The position numbers and the translations under genes were made by a program. Source: Sepiola atlantica (Eukaryota; Mollusca; Cephalopoda; Sepiida; Sepiolidae). From it: 64,000 nt of DNA. Positions 10,254-21,739 of this stretch are shown here, in pieces. Under the pieces are notes generated by a model. It saw only the letters and a program-made list of their open reading frames with translations, made no database searches and had not been told where the DNA came from. Location: positions 50,930,825 through 50,994,824 of the forward strand of contig OY744544.1 of NCBI GenBank assembly GCA_963556195.1, in the 5' to 3' direction. How positions within the stretch are numbered: the first letter of the stretch is position 1; the number at the start of each line of letters is the position of its first letter.

Positions 10254-10278
10254 ATATATATATATATATATATATATA
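10254..10278. repeat. (TA)n tail
   Basis: A short TA tract downstream of the motif at 10201-10250. Confidence 0.85.
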
Positions 10279-10296
10279 GTATAACTTTTTATTAAT

Positions 10297-10376
10297 ACAC
10301 ACATTATTGGTTACATATGTACATACATTATTGGTTACATATGTGCATACATTATTGGCTACATATGTGCATACAT
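10297..10376. repeat. three tandem copies of a ~26-bp unit
   Basis: The unit ACATTATTGGTTACATATGT plus GCATAC recurs three times with small changes, leading straight into the palindrome at 10345-10487. It also occurs inverted at the far end of that palindrome. Confidence 0.8.
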
Positions 10377-10487
10377 GTTTCGGTTGTACTCTACACAGAG
10401 AGTCAACCTCTTCTTTGGTCTGTAGAGGTTGACTCTATGTGAAGAGTACAACCGAAACATGTATGCACATATGTAACCAATAATGTT
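10345..10487. repeat. palindrome made of two inverted hammerhead-like modules
   Basis: Arms of about 60 bases (10349-10411 and 10424-10487) are near-perfect complements around a short centre. Each arm, read towards its outer end, contains CCGAAACATGTATGCACATATG. This has the GAA-palindrome-H arrangement of the other hammerhead-like modules (ACAUGU then A), but the CUGANGA box is changed to forms such as CUGUGUA. A single diverged copy occurs at 56730-56815. Confidence 0.7.
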
Positions 10488-10594
10488 TGTATAAATAAAA
10501 ATATATACTTAAGAACACTATACATGTTATTGAGCACTTTTTATAAACACTGGAGTTTCAACGGATTTACATCTACAGAAACTAATAGAATACG

Positions 10595-10640
10595 TGCACT
10601 ATATATATATATATATACTTATTAAAAAAATATAATATGT

Positions 10641-10690
<50 letters not shown>
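10595..10690. repeat. (TA)n tracts
   Basis: TA tracts at about 10599-10617 and 10644-10690, separated by an A-rich spacer. Confidence 0.9.
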
Positions 10691-10695
<5 letters not shown>

Positions 10696-12116
10696 CAATT
10701 TTACTATTGTTAGGATTTTATTATTGGCTCAGATAATCGATTTTGCAATCAATGTGACCTAATTTATAATTGAAAGAATATTGTTTTTGAAATATTTTTG
10801 AAAAAATCGTCAGAAATCTCGGTTCCACATTCTTGTACTGTTTTTATTTAATATCGGGTTTATATAATAGGTTCATACTTCTACGAAAACGAAAACGTTT
10901 GCAATTTTAAACAATATATTTCTTTTACTCCCATATTTTGACACTAAAATACCACAATTATATCAATATTGCAAAACAGAAAAGGGAGACGGTGCAATAA
11001 GAAAATGCGAGAAAGGCGAATATTTAATAGAGCTTATCTCAATATGATATTAACACCGAGCGACTATACTTTCTGCTTACTTAATATCAATATTTTCCCT
11101 AATTTGGAAAGGTTCAAAATATTGCATCAAAATTAGAGACGAATGAATGGAGGTTTATCCGCATGGATTAATTACTTATGGACTAAGCATCTTTCTCTTG
11201 GGTGGGAGAATATTCTTATATAAGTCGCACAAATTTGGAATCAAGTATTTCCGGGAGTGTTTTATTGCGACTCCCATCCATTGGCTTAGGATGCACACTT
11301 GTAAAATCCTAGACGTATGTACTTTAGTGCGAACAATCAAGTAAGAAGTAAAACTCATAACCGAAACGAACACGCAAACCTGCTTATATAATTGCCTAGC
11401 GTGGAAACCCCAGTTCAAGAAATTTGGAAAAATAATTAACAGATAGTGGATATCTGGAAAGTCAAGTAATGCAGAATGCGAGAATCCCAGGGGGTTGGGT
11501 TCAATTTCGAAATTTCGAGAAGGTTAAAAACTACGAGAAAGTCACAGAAGAACGCGGGAGGGCAGAACAGTTGAGACGTTTGTAAAATGGGGATACAACA
11601 AGAGGAGAAAAAGCTGTATGACACAAGGTTAAATGAAGTGGGCATTTCTCAGCAATTTATGGTACACTTATAACATTCTTTAATTGTTTCTCTTTTATAT
11701 TTATTCTTTGTTTCAAGAGTGTTAGTTAAAACACAAAACTAGTCCATATTTCTTAGTACGTATCTCCCCAAACAATAAAGATGACGATACTTCTATGGGT
11801 ATTTGTAGCATTACATGGGGTATTTCCTTGATTTACACGGACTGCTCGTTTCCTGTTTGTCGTTCGCGTTAATACCCAGTAGGTGGTTCATTGGATAGTG
11901 ACGTCTTCGTGTTAAGATGTGCTGGATAACAGGGGTGTACTTTTACTAGTATACATTTTAGCAAAGATAAATGAGTTCGAGTACAAGCAAGCTTGCTCAT
12001 ATTTTTAACAAAGAAAGTTGACAGAGTGTATTTGTAAATTATCTGGCACTAGAGAGAGATGGAGGCTAGAGTCAGAGGGGCAAGACTCAAAGCGATATGC
12101 GGATAGATCACATAGC
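10691..12116. other. stretch without recognised gene
   Basis: Several 60-80 codon open frames occur at 11147-11645 on both strands, overlapping each other. None resembles a family that I know, and none has a supporting signal. I see no repeat structure. Confidence 0.5.
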
Positions 12117-12241
12117 TGTGACGTCACGTGAGACCAAAAGCGTAATAACGGTTAGATTTTGAATCAGTTCAGGCTTCCGATCGCGGGAACAATTCTTCAT
12201 GACGAGATAACTGTTGAGTCTCTCGTGCGGCCATGAACGCG

Positions 12242-12275
<34 letters not shown>

Positions 12276-12462
12276 GTCTATCTATCTATCATCTTATCGT
12301 ACTCCCCAACAGTTACCTTTGGTTATGATTGTGTCTCTCTCATACTTAGTTAATTCTATATAAAGTGTAAATTGTACTCGTGACTTCTTTACCCTTTTCT
12401 CTCAATAAACCGCCATTTGCGAAACCATGTGTTCTCGTAATTGTTCTTACGCTTACTCAACA
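12117..12462 (+). repeat. possible solo LTR
   Basis: The segment begins TGTGACGTCACG and ends TTACTCAACA. It contains a TATA-like TATATAAAG at about 12358 and an AATAAA at about 12405, the order expected in an LTR (promoter, then polyadenylation signal, then end). No second LTR, primer-binding site or target duplication is visible, so this stays tentative. A (CTAT)n microsatellite at 12240-12290 lies inside it. Confidence 0.3.
12240..12290. repeat. (CTAT)n microsatellite
   Basis: About twelve CTAT units with one CTGT interruption. Confidence 0.95.
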
Positions 12463-13482
12463 ATAAGATTTAAAGCAGACGCGACACGACGACACGTATT
12501 CTCGACAAAAAAAAATGAATGACAACGCGACGGAGAAAAATACGACAATGCACTAAATGACCGGAGTGTTGATGTACCAGCCGAAGTATCTGTGTTCCCA
12601 TCTTTTCTTTCTCGACGCAATAATGTAACAAAAGGAGAGAAAAAAAATGGCATCAATGGCGCATGTGCGTTGTTTATTGCTCTATTCTTGCACATTATTA
12701 TCTGCGCTTCTTCTCGTCCGCTCTCCCGATTGGCAAACGAAGACAGCGCCTCGAAAACGTCTTAAAGTAGACCCTTCTCTTTTCCTCGCTACGTCTCATC
12801 CCAGACTTACTGAAAGTGAAGTCATATCCAAAATTATTCTTCTAACCTTTATCTTGACCCCGAAGAAAATATTCCACTCTGCTTAATTTTAACCTTACGT
12901 GGAAAATGCCGTTTTTAACATGATTTTCATCGCACCACACATAATATTGCTACACATTTTATTGTAATAATATTCATGTATTTGATTATGCTATCCGGAA
13001 AATACTGTGTGTTTCTACAAGTGAATCATGTAATTATACATTGCTTGTTAGATGTCAGAAATGCCGTCCTAAAAGTGCAATGAAACATAATCCTAAAGAA
13101 AACATGTTTCATATTATTAACATGAAAAAATGCTATTCATTGAATCGTACGAAATCGCCTGAGCAGCCATTCATAAAGATGGCGTTTTACATGTAAAATT
13201 TGGGAAGCTTCAGATTAGAATAAAGAATCGGCTTCAGATTTTGTTATTTTGATAATTCATAAAATGTTTACGACTACAAGTTGTTGCAAAAAAGGAAAAA
13301 CAAACCACCACAAAACACGAAGGCTTATCGGTGGATTACACAAGAAATCAATATTCTTTTCATTTCTTTTTTTTTTGGTTGCAAACCTTCATTAAGTATA
13401 CTAGCAAAAATATTTTCCATCTGGTTGCATATTTTTACTAATATATATGACGAACGTACATATACTACACTATTCTTTAAAA
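12463..13482. other. stretch without recognised gene
   Basis: An open frame at 12647-12886 begins with a hydrophobic run (LLLYSCTLLSALLLV) like a signal peptide. It is only 79 codons, matches nothing that I know, and has no splice or repeat context. I do not call it a gene. Confidence 0.5.
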
Positions 13483-13650
13483 GAAGACGTAATGCCTGGC
13501 AGGATTGTATCATGACCACAACCCACATGCTACACATACAACCCAAAGGAGGAGGCAACCACTGTCATCATAACCACGGAGCAGATACTACACTACCTTC
13601 CAAAAACAGAGAATGTAATCATGACGAATGAACATACTACACTGTCCTAC
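13483..13650 (+). repeat. dispersed ~65-bp minisatellite, locus 1
   Basis: Degenerate tandem copies of a unit with the parts GGAGGTAATGCCTGG, GATnnTATCATGAC and ACACTACC. The same unit recurs at 16925-17240, 55380-55675, 56395-56640 and 63695-63800. Confidence 0.75.
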
Positions 13651-13734
13651 ATATACTACATTGATTTAATGAGGTTCTGTCCACGTTGGTCAGTTAGAGG
13701 TGGGGCTGCATAAACATTCGGCGCATAGAAAGTA

Positions 13735-14010
13735 ACGTAGAGACTCAAGACGCCTTCCGTTGTATCCACCAGATAATTTTATACATATCATATAAATTTC
13801 ATTAAAATAGAATATAATTGAAGTTTAAAACGAGGTTCGGCTCTCATAGCTTCTTTAGATTAAGAGGATACTTACCGATTTGGGACTACATCTATTGCCT
13901 TCCCCAGAAAATTGTATACATAGGATTTAGATTTCATAAAAATCAGAGATATGTTAAGTTTTAAGGTGGTTAGAGATTCGAGAATAATTCCATTGTATTT
14001 CCCGGCAAAT
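13735..14010. repeat. diverged tandem repeat, period about 105 bp
   Basis: Three similar stretches share a pattern such as TGTAT..CC..CCAGA-AATTTTATACATA..TTTCATaAAAaT (about 13750, 13890 and 13985). Copies have many substitutions, so the period is approximate. Confidence 0.4.
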
Positions 14011-14994
14011 TAACATGAGAATACCTTAAGGTTTTATGTACAGTTTCCGATGTTTCTTTTTATAGGGAACACACAAACATCGCGCAAACACACCCTCACC
14101 TACACACAGACATTGAGTTTGTTTTATATTTAAAAATCAAAAATAGACATTTTACGAATCCTATTTTAAACCAAATTAATCTCCTCTTGACTTCGCTCGA
14201 AAACAAGGTAACACTACGAAGCAATCCCACTTTCCCTGTCCTCGTCACGTAATCAGCACCCAACCTATCTATATATATCGACCTGCTTGCTGAGTTGGCA
14301 CTTTTTGTACATGATTTCATATTATTTATAAATTGATGAGTTAAAATAACATTCTAAATTTGTATGCAATTTAAAAAGAAGAAAAAAGCGAACAATTCCC
14401 GTATCAAATAGGTGCACCTAATAATAGTATAGAAACAATAATTTCAGTTGTTCTTCTTTTATTTCTAGCTTATCTCCAAGTTTGATGAAGTCAGAATCAG
14501 CAGTTTCGAGACAGAAGGTGATTTTTGGAGAAAGTATTCTTGATTTTAGTCTTTTGGTGTTACATCCACACAAAAAACCCAAGTCGCTCGCTATTTTGGA
14601 ACTGCTCAGAACATTAAAGTTTTAACGAACCAACAATGTCAACGACCGTGAAAAACGGTGCCATCGTGTACGTCTATTCGTCAAAGTAAACTAATTTGAA
14701 GCTTAGTGTAATTTATTGTTTTACGTTATGTAAACATATTTTAGATTAATTGACGCCGAAACATACACATACTACTGTAAACAATTCATTGAATATTAGT
14801 TGATATTCTATCTGGAGGTTTTGGAATAGTACATTTCCAAACTCAAGAGAAAGCAAGGCAATATATCCAATAGAATAGCAACTCGTCTTGCCGATGACAT
14901 AGTCCACATAAAGAATGGATTATATTTAATTATAGAAGAATCCTTGAGTTAGGTATGACTTTTAATTGTCTGACATGATAGTTTTTAATAGAAC
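14011..14994. other. stretch without recognised gene
   Basis: No coding region, RNA gene or clear repeat recognised. Open frames are short. Confidence 0.5.
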
Positions 14995-15046
14995 GAACAG
15001 ACTACGCCGCTGCCAACATAAACCACGAAAGCCACAGACCGGAATA

Positions 15047-15087
15047 CCTAGACTCGAGTTTCGCGCTCCTTTGGATTCATCAGTAGG
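15047..15087 (-). ncRNA. hammerhead ribozyme candidate in the left arm
   Basis: On the minus strand, stem I CCUA (15087-15084) pairs with UAGG (15050-15047). The core is CUGAUGA and GAAA, stem III is the palindrome ACUCGAGU, and the cleavage triplet is GUC. Stem II is weak in this copy (UCC/GGA only). The right arm has GGAC where this arm has GCGC before GAAA, which suggests that the ancestral stem II was longer. Confidence 0.65.
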
Positions 15088-15129
15088 ACACATCCGAACT
15101 CAGTATTCGAATACTGAGTTTGGATGTGT

Positions 15130-15173
15130 CCTATTCATGAGGTAAAAGGAGGACGAAACTCGAATCTAAAGCT
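15130..15173 (+). ncRNA. decayed hammerhead-like motif in the right arm
   Basis: GAAA, the near-palindrome ACUCGAAU and C at the cut site are kept, but the core reads UUCAUGA and stem I retains few pairs. Probably inactive. Confidence 0.5.
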
Positions 15174-15248
15174 TCCAGTCTGTGGCTCCCATGGTTTGTG
15201 TGGGTTGCATGCAGCGTTGTCTGATTGTGAAAACAATTATACATATCT

Positions 15249-15283
15249 ACACACACACACACACCCACCCACCCACCCACCCC

Positions 15284-15314
<31 letters not shown>

Positions 15315-15333
15315 TATACATGTATATATATAA

Positions 15334-15397
<64 letters not shown>

Positions 15398-15416
15398 TGA
15401 GAGAGAGAGAGAGAAT
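15249..15416. repeat. compound microsatellite (AC)n, (CCCA)n, (TA)n, (GA)n
   Basis: Successive AC, CCCA, TA, AC, TA and GA tracts without unique sequence longer than about 10 bases. Confidence 0.9.
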
Positions 15417-15943
15417 ATATGAACATATCTAACTGTATTAAGTTTTATTTCATCGGAAAAATAAATCCAAATGTCTTTTTTGATAGACTTTTTAGAACAT
15501 AATAATATCCATGTAACCTTTGAGGCACATACTGCTTCATGAGTTAAAAAAACAGTAACTTCTCAACAGTAGTGACTCTAAATATTCACTTATGGATGAG
15601 AAAACATGCATGTAAGAACGTGCAGAAGATTGTTTACAAAATTTAGAAATGGAAATTTCTCTTTTGAAGAGGAAAACTAATCAGACCGTATAGTTTAGTT
15701 TAATGACGAACGTATTGGAGTACCACTTTAAGAAAAACCGTGCAGTATCGGTTCAAGTATTTGCATTGAAGATTTTCTTACCCTATATAATTGTTAATCA
15801 TCTTCGACAATTTTGAAATTTCTCAAGATTGAAAAATGAACCACGATTTCCGATTGCATTCAGACATTTCATCGGCCACACATTTTCCAAACGTACACAT
15901 GTCTAGCCAAACTGACACGCTGTGATACGGTTGATGACTATAT
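15417..15943. other. stretch without recognised gene
   Basis: Nothing recognised on either strand. Confidence 0.5.
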
Positions 15944-15960
15944 ATAATATATATATATAT

Positions 15961-16011
<51 letters not shown>

Positions 16012-16040
16012 TAGATATATATATATATAGATATATATAT
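15944..16040. repeat. (TA)n tract with TAGA interruptions
   Basis: An almost uninterrupted TA tract with several ATAGATA variants. Confidence 0.95.
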
Positions 16041-16919
16041 AAAAGATTCGTGGGAATTTTAACTGGGTCTTCACCACTATGCCATAAAAAGTTTATATTA
16101 TTTTAATTTAGGTTTATGTGCATTCCGATTTAAAAGTGTAGTTCCATGGGCGTTTTTATTTTGGGTGAGATCCGCCAGTTTAAAGTTAAGGAAAAATAAT
16201 GCTTAAAATAATAGAAATATATAAATAAATGCAATTTGTTCCTAAAAAACAACGAATAGCGTATAATGTAATTCCGCTGACCCACTCATACCTCTTTTCA
16301 GGCAACGCCCCGGAATCCGCTTTTACAATTTCATTTACGCCATTTAGTACAATTAGATGATGTAAAACAATGCAGCCGTAAGGAGGGCGAGTGTGTACAA
16401 GAATATAATCGGGTCAGATGAACGAATGCAAAAACGTACAAGAAGAAAAAACTGAATGCCAGGCGGAGGTTATAAGTAAGAGAAATCACTGTCATGTGAA
16501 CGCAAAAGAAATTTACAAACACTAAAAAATAATTAGCATAATTTATTGAAGTACTTTATTCGACTAGTTCGAATTTTATGAAAACATGAACAACCAAACA
16601 TCCATACACGTTTCAAGTGTTAAAATGTAAGACCACATGTATGTTAACCATAGCTATATTTATTTTATATATGTCTTACTTGTGGAATATTGTCTTACAA
16701 TAACAGAAGTTATAAAAGGTATCGGTGTAAATTATGAATAACACATAGTTCGTTGTATTCAAAATCAAATCAAATATCAAATGTAAATGTGGATTACAAT
16801 TTTTTACAAAATTCAATTTTTGTCTAACGGTACAAGTTTATAATTTTGTAGTTGTATAACTAATTCAGAGAATGATATATATGTACCCCTCCGGTCGTAT
16901 TTTTTTGTTATGCTGAGAA
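16041..16919. other. stretch without recognised gene
   Basis: AT-rich. The open frame at 16331-16522 (minus) is hydrophobic but matches nothing that I know. Confidence 0.5.
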
Positions 16920-16924
16920 AATGA

Positions 16925-17240
16925 CATTATAGTGACGAACATATGATACACTGACCTTCAAAGGAGGAGGTAATGACTAAGAGGATAATATCATGGCGAA
17001 CGAACACTACCCCTCCAAAAAGAGGAGGTAATGCCTGGAAAGATGATATCATGACAACAGAATATATAGTACACTACCCCCTTACAAAAAAAGCAGAAGG
17101 TAGATCTCATGACAACAGAACAGACACTACCTTACCTAATGCCCAAATGACGATGTAATATCTAGGATCATTAGTCCCAGCAACTTAAAAAGGAGGATGT
17201 CATTCCTGATAGGACGGTCTTATTACCACAAAACTGATAC
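16925..17240 (+). repeat. dispersed ~65-bp minisatellite, locus 2
   Basis: About five degenerate units, each with a GGAGGTAATG-type start, a (T)ATCATG(G/A)C block and ACACTACC. This is the longest of the five loci in the window. Its orientation is the same as at 13483 and 55380. Confidence 0.8.
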
Positions 17241-18254
17241 TACACTACCTATACCCATTTAAAGATAATACAATAATAGATTAAATTCGTTTTCATTAAT
17301 TAATTTGAGAATGCTTATTCAAAAAAAACATTATATTTTATAGTTCCTTGGCATTTTGGCTTAGATCAAATTGTAGTATCTGATCTCAAACGTTTTACTA
17401 TCGACGAAAATATTCTCTATAACTAAGATATATGATTATAATCACGAAGATACAGTACATCATATTACAATCGTTTGCCCTTATACTCTTATGTTTGAGG
17501 TTAGTGAGTACACTCCCTACGTATCTATTTGTTACTTCTTCCTGAGATTTAATGCTGTCATTTTATTTTCATGAAAACTTCGACATTTCCAATAATTCCG
17601 CATTTTACTTGATGACTGGAGATGTATGTGCGTAATTCCCAGTTCAACGAGCCGGATTTCCCGTTCATACAACACCGCCAGCATCAATAACATCTTCAAT
17701 ATGTAGTTATTACTCACGGTAAATAAATATTAACTTGCGTGGTGAGGTTAACAAGTCATATGGGAATGTTTGATGATGCATTACGCAAACCGTCAGCGAA
17801 TCATGCAGCCGTATGGTTTTGTATTATGGGATCGTCTAGTTTCGGTAAATGTCGATGTCAAAATTCTCATAAATAAAATTGAACCGTTGTGTTTGAACAA
17901 AAAAGGAAATAACGCCAATTAAAAGACGACAACATATGCATGGTGAACAACCGGAACAGTTTGAAAGTGCGACAGATCAAAGACACAATTTTGAAGGGTA
18001 AAAATATGGCAAGTAGGAAACGTTTCAAAAGCATATTTTACTTACATATATTTCATGCAACCGCGTTTCCCTCTTTTTCTCTCTTAAACGCCTCCCACTT
18101 TTCTCTCTCTTTCTCCCTCTCTTTCTCTCTCTCTCTATATATATATAGAGAGAGAGACATAGAGATAAATGTTATAATACATATTTTATTCATGTATCTA
18201 CATAAATAGAGGTATCGTTTTTATAAGACTTATTAGCAAGGCAATATAAGAATA
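17241..18254. other. stretch without recognised gene
   Basis: No gene recognised. It includes a CT-rich run and a short (TA)n/(GA)n block at 18085-18165. Confidence 0.5.
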
Positions 18255-18337
18255 TACAACTGGTCGCTGGGTTCAAACGCCGGCCTAAACTCTTCTTTGA
18301 GTTCTATCTAACGTTTTCCCCACTCGGCCACTGATAA
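18255..18337 (-). repeat. tRNA-derived SINE head (Leu-like)
   Basis: The minus strand carries an A-box-like TGGCCGAGTGGGG and, about 50 bases on, a B-box-like GCGTTTGAACCC. Downstream on the minus strand (18200-18230) lies CTAATAAGTCTTATAAAAACGA, a mutated form of the hammerhead-like core and stem II seen at 48086-48130. This again places a ribozyme relic after a tRNA-like head, followed by TA/GA repeats. Confidence 0.5.
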
Positions 18338-20064
18338 CCGTACAAAATGGAAGGGAAGTATACCTATTTAAGAGTATATACAGTGTTCATAGTTCCTTGT
18401 AAGGTGAGCAAACTACGTTATATTGCATAATAACTGCCATATCAATAAAAATAATGATAATGTTAGAAAGAAACAGAATATCCCACACAATGAAAACGAA
18501 TGAGAAATCTATGCGTAAAATAAAAAATAATCTAAAAATAATAAATAGTGGATACAATAAACTAAATAAACCTAACCAGCAGAACTATGTAAAAATGTAA
18601 AAAAGGTATTGTAACAAAGAATTCGTTTCAGATAATACACGTGAAAATAATCGGAGACGACAGATAATTGTGTTCAATCATCCTTTTTCCGAAAATATGC
18701 AGATTAATATAATCTATAAAATAATGGATGAACACTTTAAAACTTCACACACAATTATAATATATTACTAAACAATATCAACCCTCTAAAACATTATAAT
18801 AGTATCAAATACAAATAAAATTGATGAATCCCCCAAAATAACTGACATAACTCTCCTGGTCACTAGATGCAACTGATTAGATAAAGCAAACTGTCCGTTG
18901 GGAAAATAACTGCATACATAATAATATTGTATATAAAGGTATAATTGTCAGAGTGCGCTTTCAGCAACGGTTACTTCACCCTCCCCCCATCCGACGTTAT
19001 TCCACACCTTCTTCGCTTGGCAATAAATAAACGGCAAAACTTACTTTAAAAATATGTCAGATTTATTATTTTAAAACAAGCTGACCCAGAAAACAACAAT
19101 TCTTCCACTTTGTCGGAAAAATCGCTTATGGAATGTAAAGACTAAAGGACACCATTGAGAGAAGCGAGCGTTACGAGTGAGTAGTGGATGGCGATTTCAA
19201 TCCTTTCATGCTGTTGATCATTATTCAACCGACAACATATCTAGCTCATTAACCATTACTCTTGATAGTGATTTTAACCTTGATAAATCGTGAGTCATTA
19301 GTGGAAATATTTATTTGTTAAATCAGTTCATGCGGTTTCTAGGCGGATTGAGAAGCTTCAGGGGTATGATGGCACTAAGTTCGAATTCGAAATAAAAACC
19401 CATGCTATACATTTTCTTGTCATAGTCATTACTTGTGATGAATAGTTGTAACTAATACATTATGAGCACTTAATAATTGTGAAGTACTTTCCAATCATTA
19501 CCTTTTTAGACTTTCGCCGAAGCTTTCTTTATTTTAGTACAATTTTATATATGAAGTGAATGGATATCATTTTGAAGCCAGAGCATCTCAACGTATCTCC
19601 GAACTCATCCTTCGGTAACAAAATTCTTCAATCACTGCCATCGGACATTTTCTTCTCTCATATAAACAATCAATAACAGCTTAACAAATGATCTGATAAA
19701 ATTGGATATTCTTATTGACCGGATTTCTCAAAACGTCTACGAATATATCGTTAAACACATCACCTTTGTATCAGCTGTCGTAAATCCTGTCAATGAAATA
19801 TACATTAAACCTACGGTAGAAATGTCCACATCTGCTGACCGAAGGTACAAAAAGAGGAAGAAATATTGATGGATACCTTCGAGGATTGAAATTACAAGTA
19901 ATCAAATGACAACTTCTAGAAAGTTAACGCTGTACTAAAGCGGGGAGATTGCGTTAGAAATTCATTCATAGTTGGTCTACGTTCAAATCAGAAATATTGG
20001 AATTAAGAAATGAGATGCTGTGCCTATTTTATGCTTCCCAAACCCTGTAAAATATCCTCACAAA
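18338..20064. other. stretch without recognised gene
   Basis: Mostly AT-rich. A stretch of about 60 open codons at 19705-19881 (plus) ends in a basic cluster and could be a remnant of a mobile-element protein, but I do not recognise it. Confidence 0.4.
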
Positions 20065-20872
20065 AACTGTAATTTGTGTAATATTTATCAATCTATGTCC
20101 TAGGGTTAAAATTAAAAACAAACAAACTGTAATTTGTGTAATATTTATCAATCTATGTCCTAGGGTTTAAATTTTAAAAAAAAACTGTAATTTGTGTAAT
20201 ATTTATCAATCTATGTCCTAGGGTTGAAATTTTATAAAACCTGTAATTTGTGTAATATTTATCAATCTATGTCCTAGGGTTAAAATTAAAAAAAAAACTG
20301 TAATTTGTGTAATATTTATCAATCTATGTCCTAGGGTTAAAATTAAAAAAAAACCCTGTAATTTGTGTAATATTTATCAATCTATGTCCTAGGGTTAAAA
20401 TTTAATTTAAAAAAAACTGTAATTTGTGTAATATTTATCAATCTATATCCTAGGGTTAAAATTTAAAAAAAAAATGTAATTTGTGTAATATTTATCAATC
20501 TATGTCCTAGGGTTAAATTTAAAAAAAAAAACTGTAATTTGTGTAATATTTATCAATCTATGTCCTAGGGTTAACATTTAATAAAACAAACTGTAATTTG
20601 TGTAATATTTATCAATCTATGTCCTAAGGTTAAAATTAAAAAAAACTGTAATTTGTGTAATATTTATCAATCTATGTCCTAGGGTTAACATTAAAAAAAA
20701 CCCTTGTAATTTGTGTAATATTTATCAATCTATGTCCTAGAGTTAAAATTTAAAAAAAAACTGTAATTTGTGAAATATTTATCAATCTATGTCCTAGGGT
20801 TAAAATTTAATTAAAAAAAAATGTAATTTGTGTAATATTTATCAATCTATGTCCTAGGGTTAACATTTAAAA
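20065..20872 (+). repeat. 14-copy minisatellite with a constant core and variable A-rich spacer
   Basis: A core of about 42 bases, from TGTAATTTGTGTAATATTTA through CAATCTATGTCCTAGGGTTA, repeats 14 times, nearly unchanged (single substitutions in a few copies). The cores are separated by A-rich spacers of about 12-20 bases that vary in length and sequence. The period is 56-62 bases. The spacers look like slippage products. Confidence 0.97.
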
Positions 20873-21613
20873 AAAAAAGCAGTGTTATCAAGATTTTCTT
20901 GGATGCCACTACCTTATCTTTGCTCTGTTTTCATAAAAATAGATTAAATCAAATATAACCAGTTTGTATAATTTCGATTATTCGGCCTAATGTTCTTATC
21001 TTGATTGTTATGATAGTAACGTTTCGGCAGCTGTAACCTCTGGCCTTCTTCAGGTGTATCTTTTTGAACTCGGGAATATTTCTGTCAATAGGAATTTGGA
21101 GCGGAACACTTGATTAAATACCCGGAGGTAGCATGATCTTGTTCCGTCAGTCATGACTGGGAGAAGTCTTCAGTAATTCGTAATTCTTCGCATCGCCAGA
21201 ATCGAGGCTTGAACCTTCAACCTTCAGATGACTATCACTTAGAACTGAATTTTACTTAGTACTATATCTACGACGCCACGGGTCCTTGAAAGCAACTTCT
21301 GTAAGTACACAAACGTGATACTTTCTTAAGTGGATGACTACCCGTTAGACGACGCGTAGTTTCATCCCAAATAAGAATAAGATATAAGAAAAATGGTTGT
21401 TTCTTCTACCATTAGATTCACATCAAACGCTTTTTGTTGATTTCCATCTGTCACTAAATATAAAAAATCTTGAATAAAACATTCAAAACGGTATGTCGTC
21501 TTAATCTTAGCAATGTGGGTCTCTTATTGTCGGAAAGCTAAGCATAAGCAAAGAGTTTCCGTCATATAAATGAATAGGTTTCGCCTGTCTATTACTTCAA
21601 ATCTACTTTTAGT

Positions 21614-21616
<3 letters not shown>
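20873..21616 (-). repeat. tRNA-derived SINE, about 20950-21290
   Basis: On the minus strand an A-box-like GTGGCGTCGTAGATATAGTA (near 21280) and B-box-like AGGTTCAAGCCTC (21216-21204) form a tRNA-like head. A body of about 150 bases follows, then a conserved domain at 21012-21060 and an AT-rich tail. The remaining bases up to 21616 hold nothing that I recognise. Confidence 0.6.
21012..21060 (-). ncRNA. hammerhead-like domain of the SINE
   Basis: CUGAAGA and GAAA boxes are present with a stem II that pairs GGC/GCC and possibly AG/CU. Stem III reads ACGU. I cannot pair a stem I with the flanks, so a self-cleaving ribozyme is doubtful. It may be only a conserved SINE domain that shares ancestry with the other motifs. 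Confidence 0.4.

Positions 21617-21681
<65 letters not shown>
21617..21681. repeat. (TA)n microsatellite
   Basis: A pure TA tract immediately left of the Ty3/gypsy LTR start. Confidence 0.95.
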
Positions 21682-21685
<4 letters not shown>

Positions 21686-21716
21686 ACACCGGCCGTTCTT
21701 ACACAGAGACACAGAA

Positions 21717-21732
21717 GACAAAGCACAGTCTT
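21717..21732. repeat. LINE target-site duplication, left copy
   Basis: GACAAAGCACAGTCTT, identical to 31546-31561. It is part of the gypsy LTR sequence. Confidence 0.93.
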
Positions 21733-21739
21733 AACCTCG

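Larger units (their letters stand above)
14995..15240. repeat. imperfect palindrome of two inverted ribozyme-bearing modules
   Basis: The two arms meet near 15104 in the palindrome ACTCAGTATTCGAATACTGA. Outward, each arm holds a GGATGTGTCCTA block, the hammerhead-like motif, a CAGTCTGTGGCT block and a TTTGTGTGGGTTG-like block. The arms have diverged independently. The outer part of the module also occurs alone at 8060-8150. Confidence 0.8.

Noticed and set aside
12647..12886. Secreted small protein with an apparent signal peptide
   Set aside because: 79 codons, no family, no splice or expression evidence, and hydrophobic starts are common by chance.
20065..20872. CRISPR-like array of constant repeats and variable spacers
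   Set aside because: The spacers are A-rich slippage tracts of uneven length, there are no cas genes, and the context is a eukaryotic genome. It is a minisatellite.
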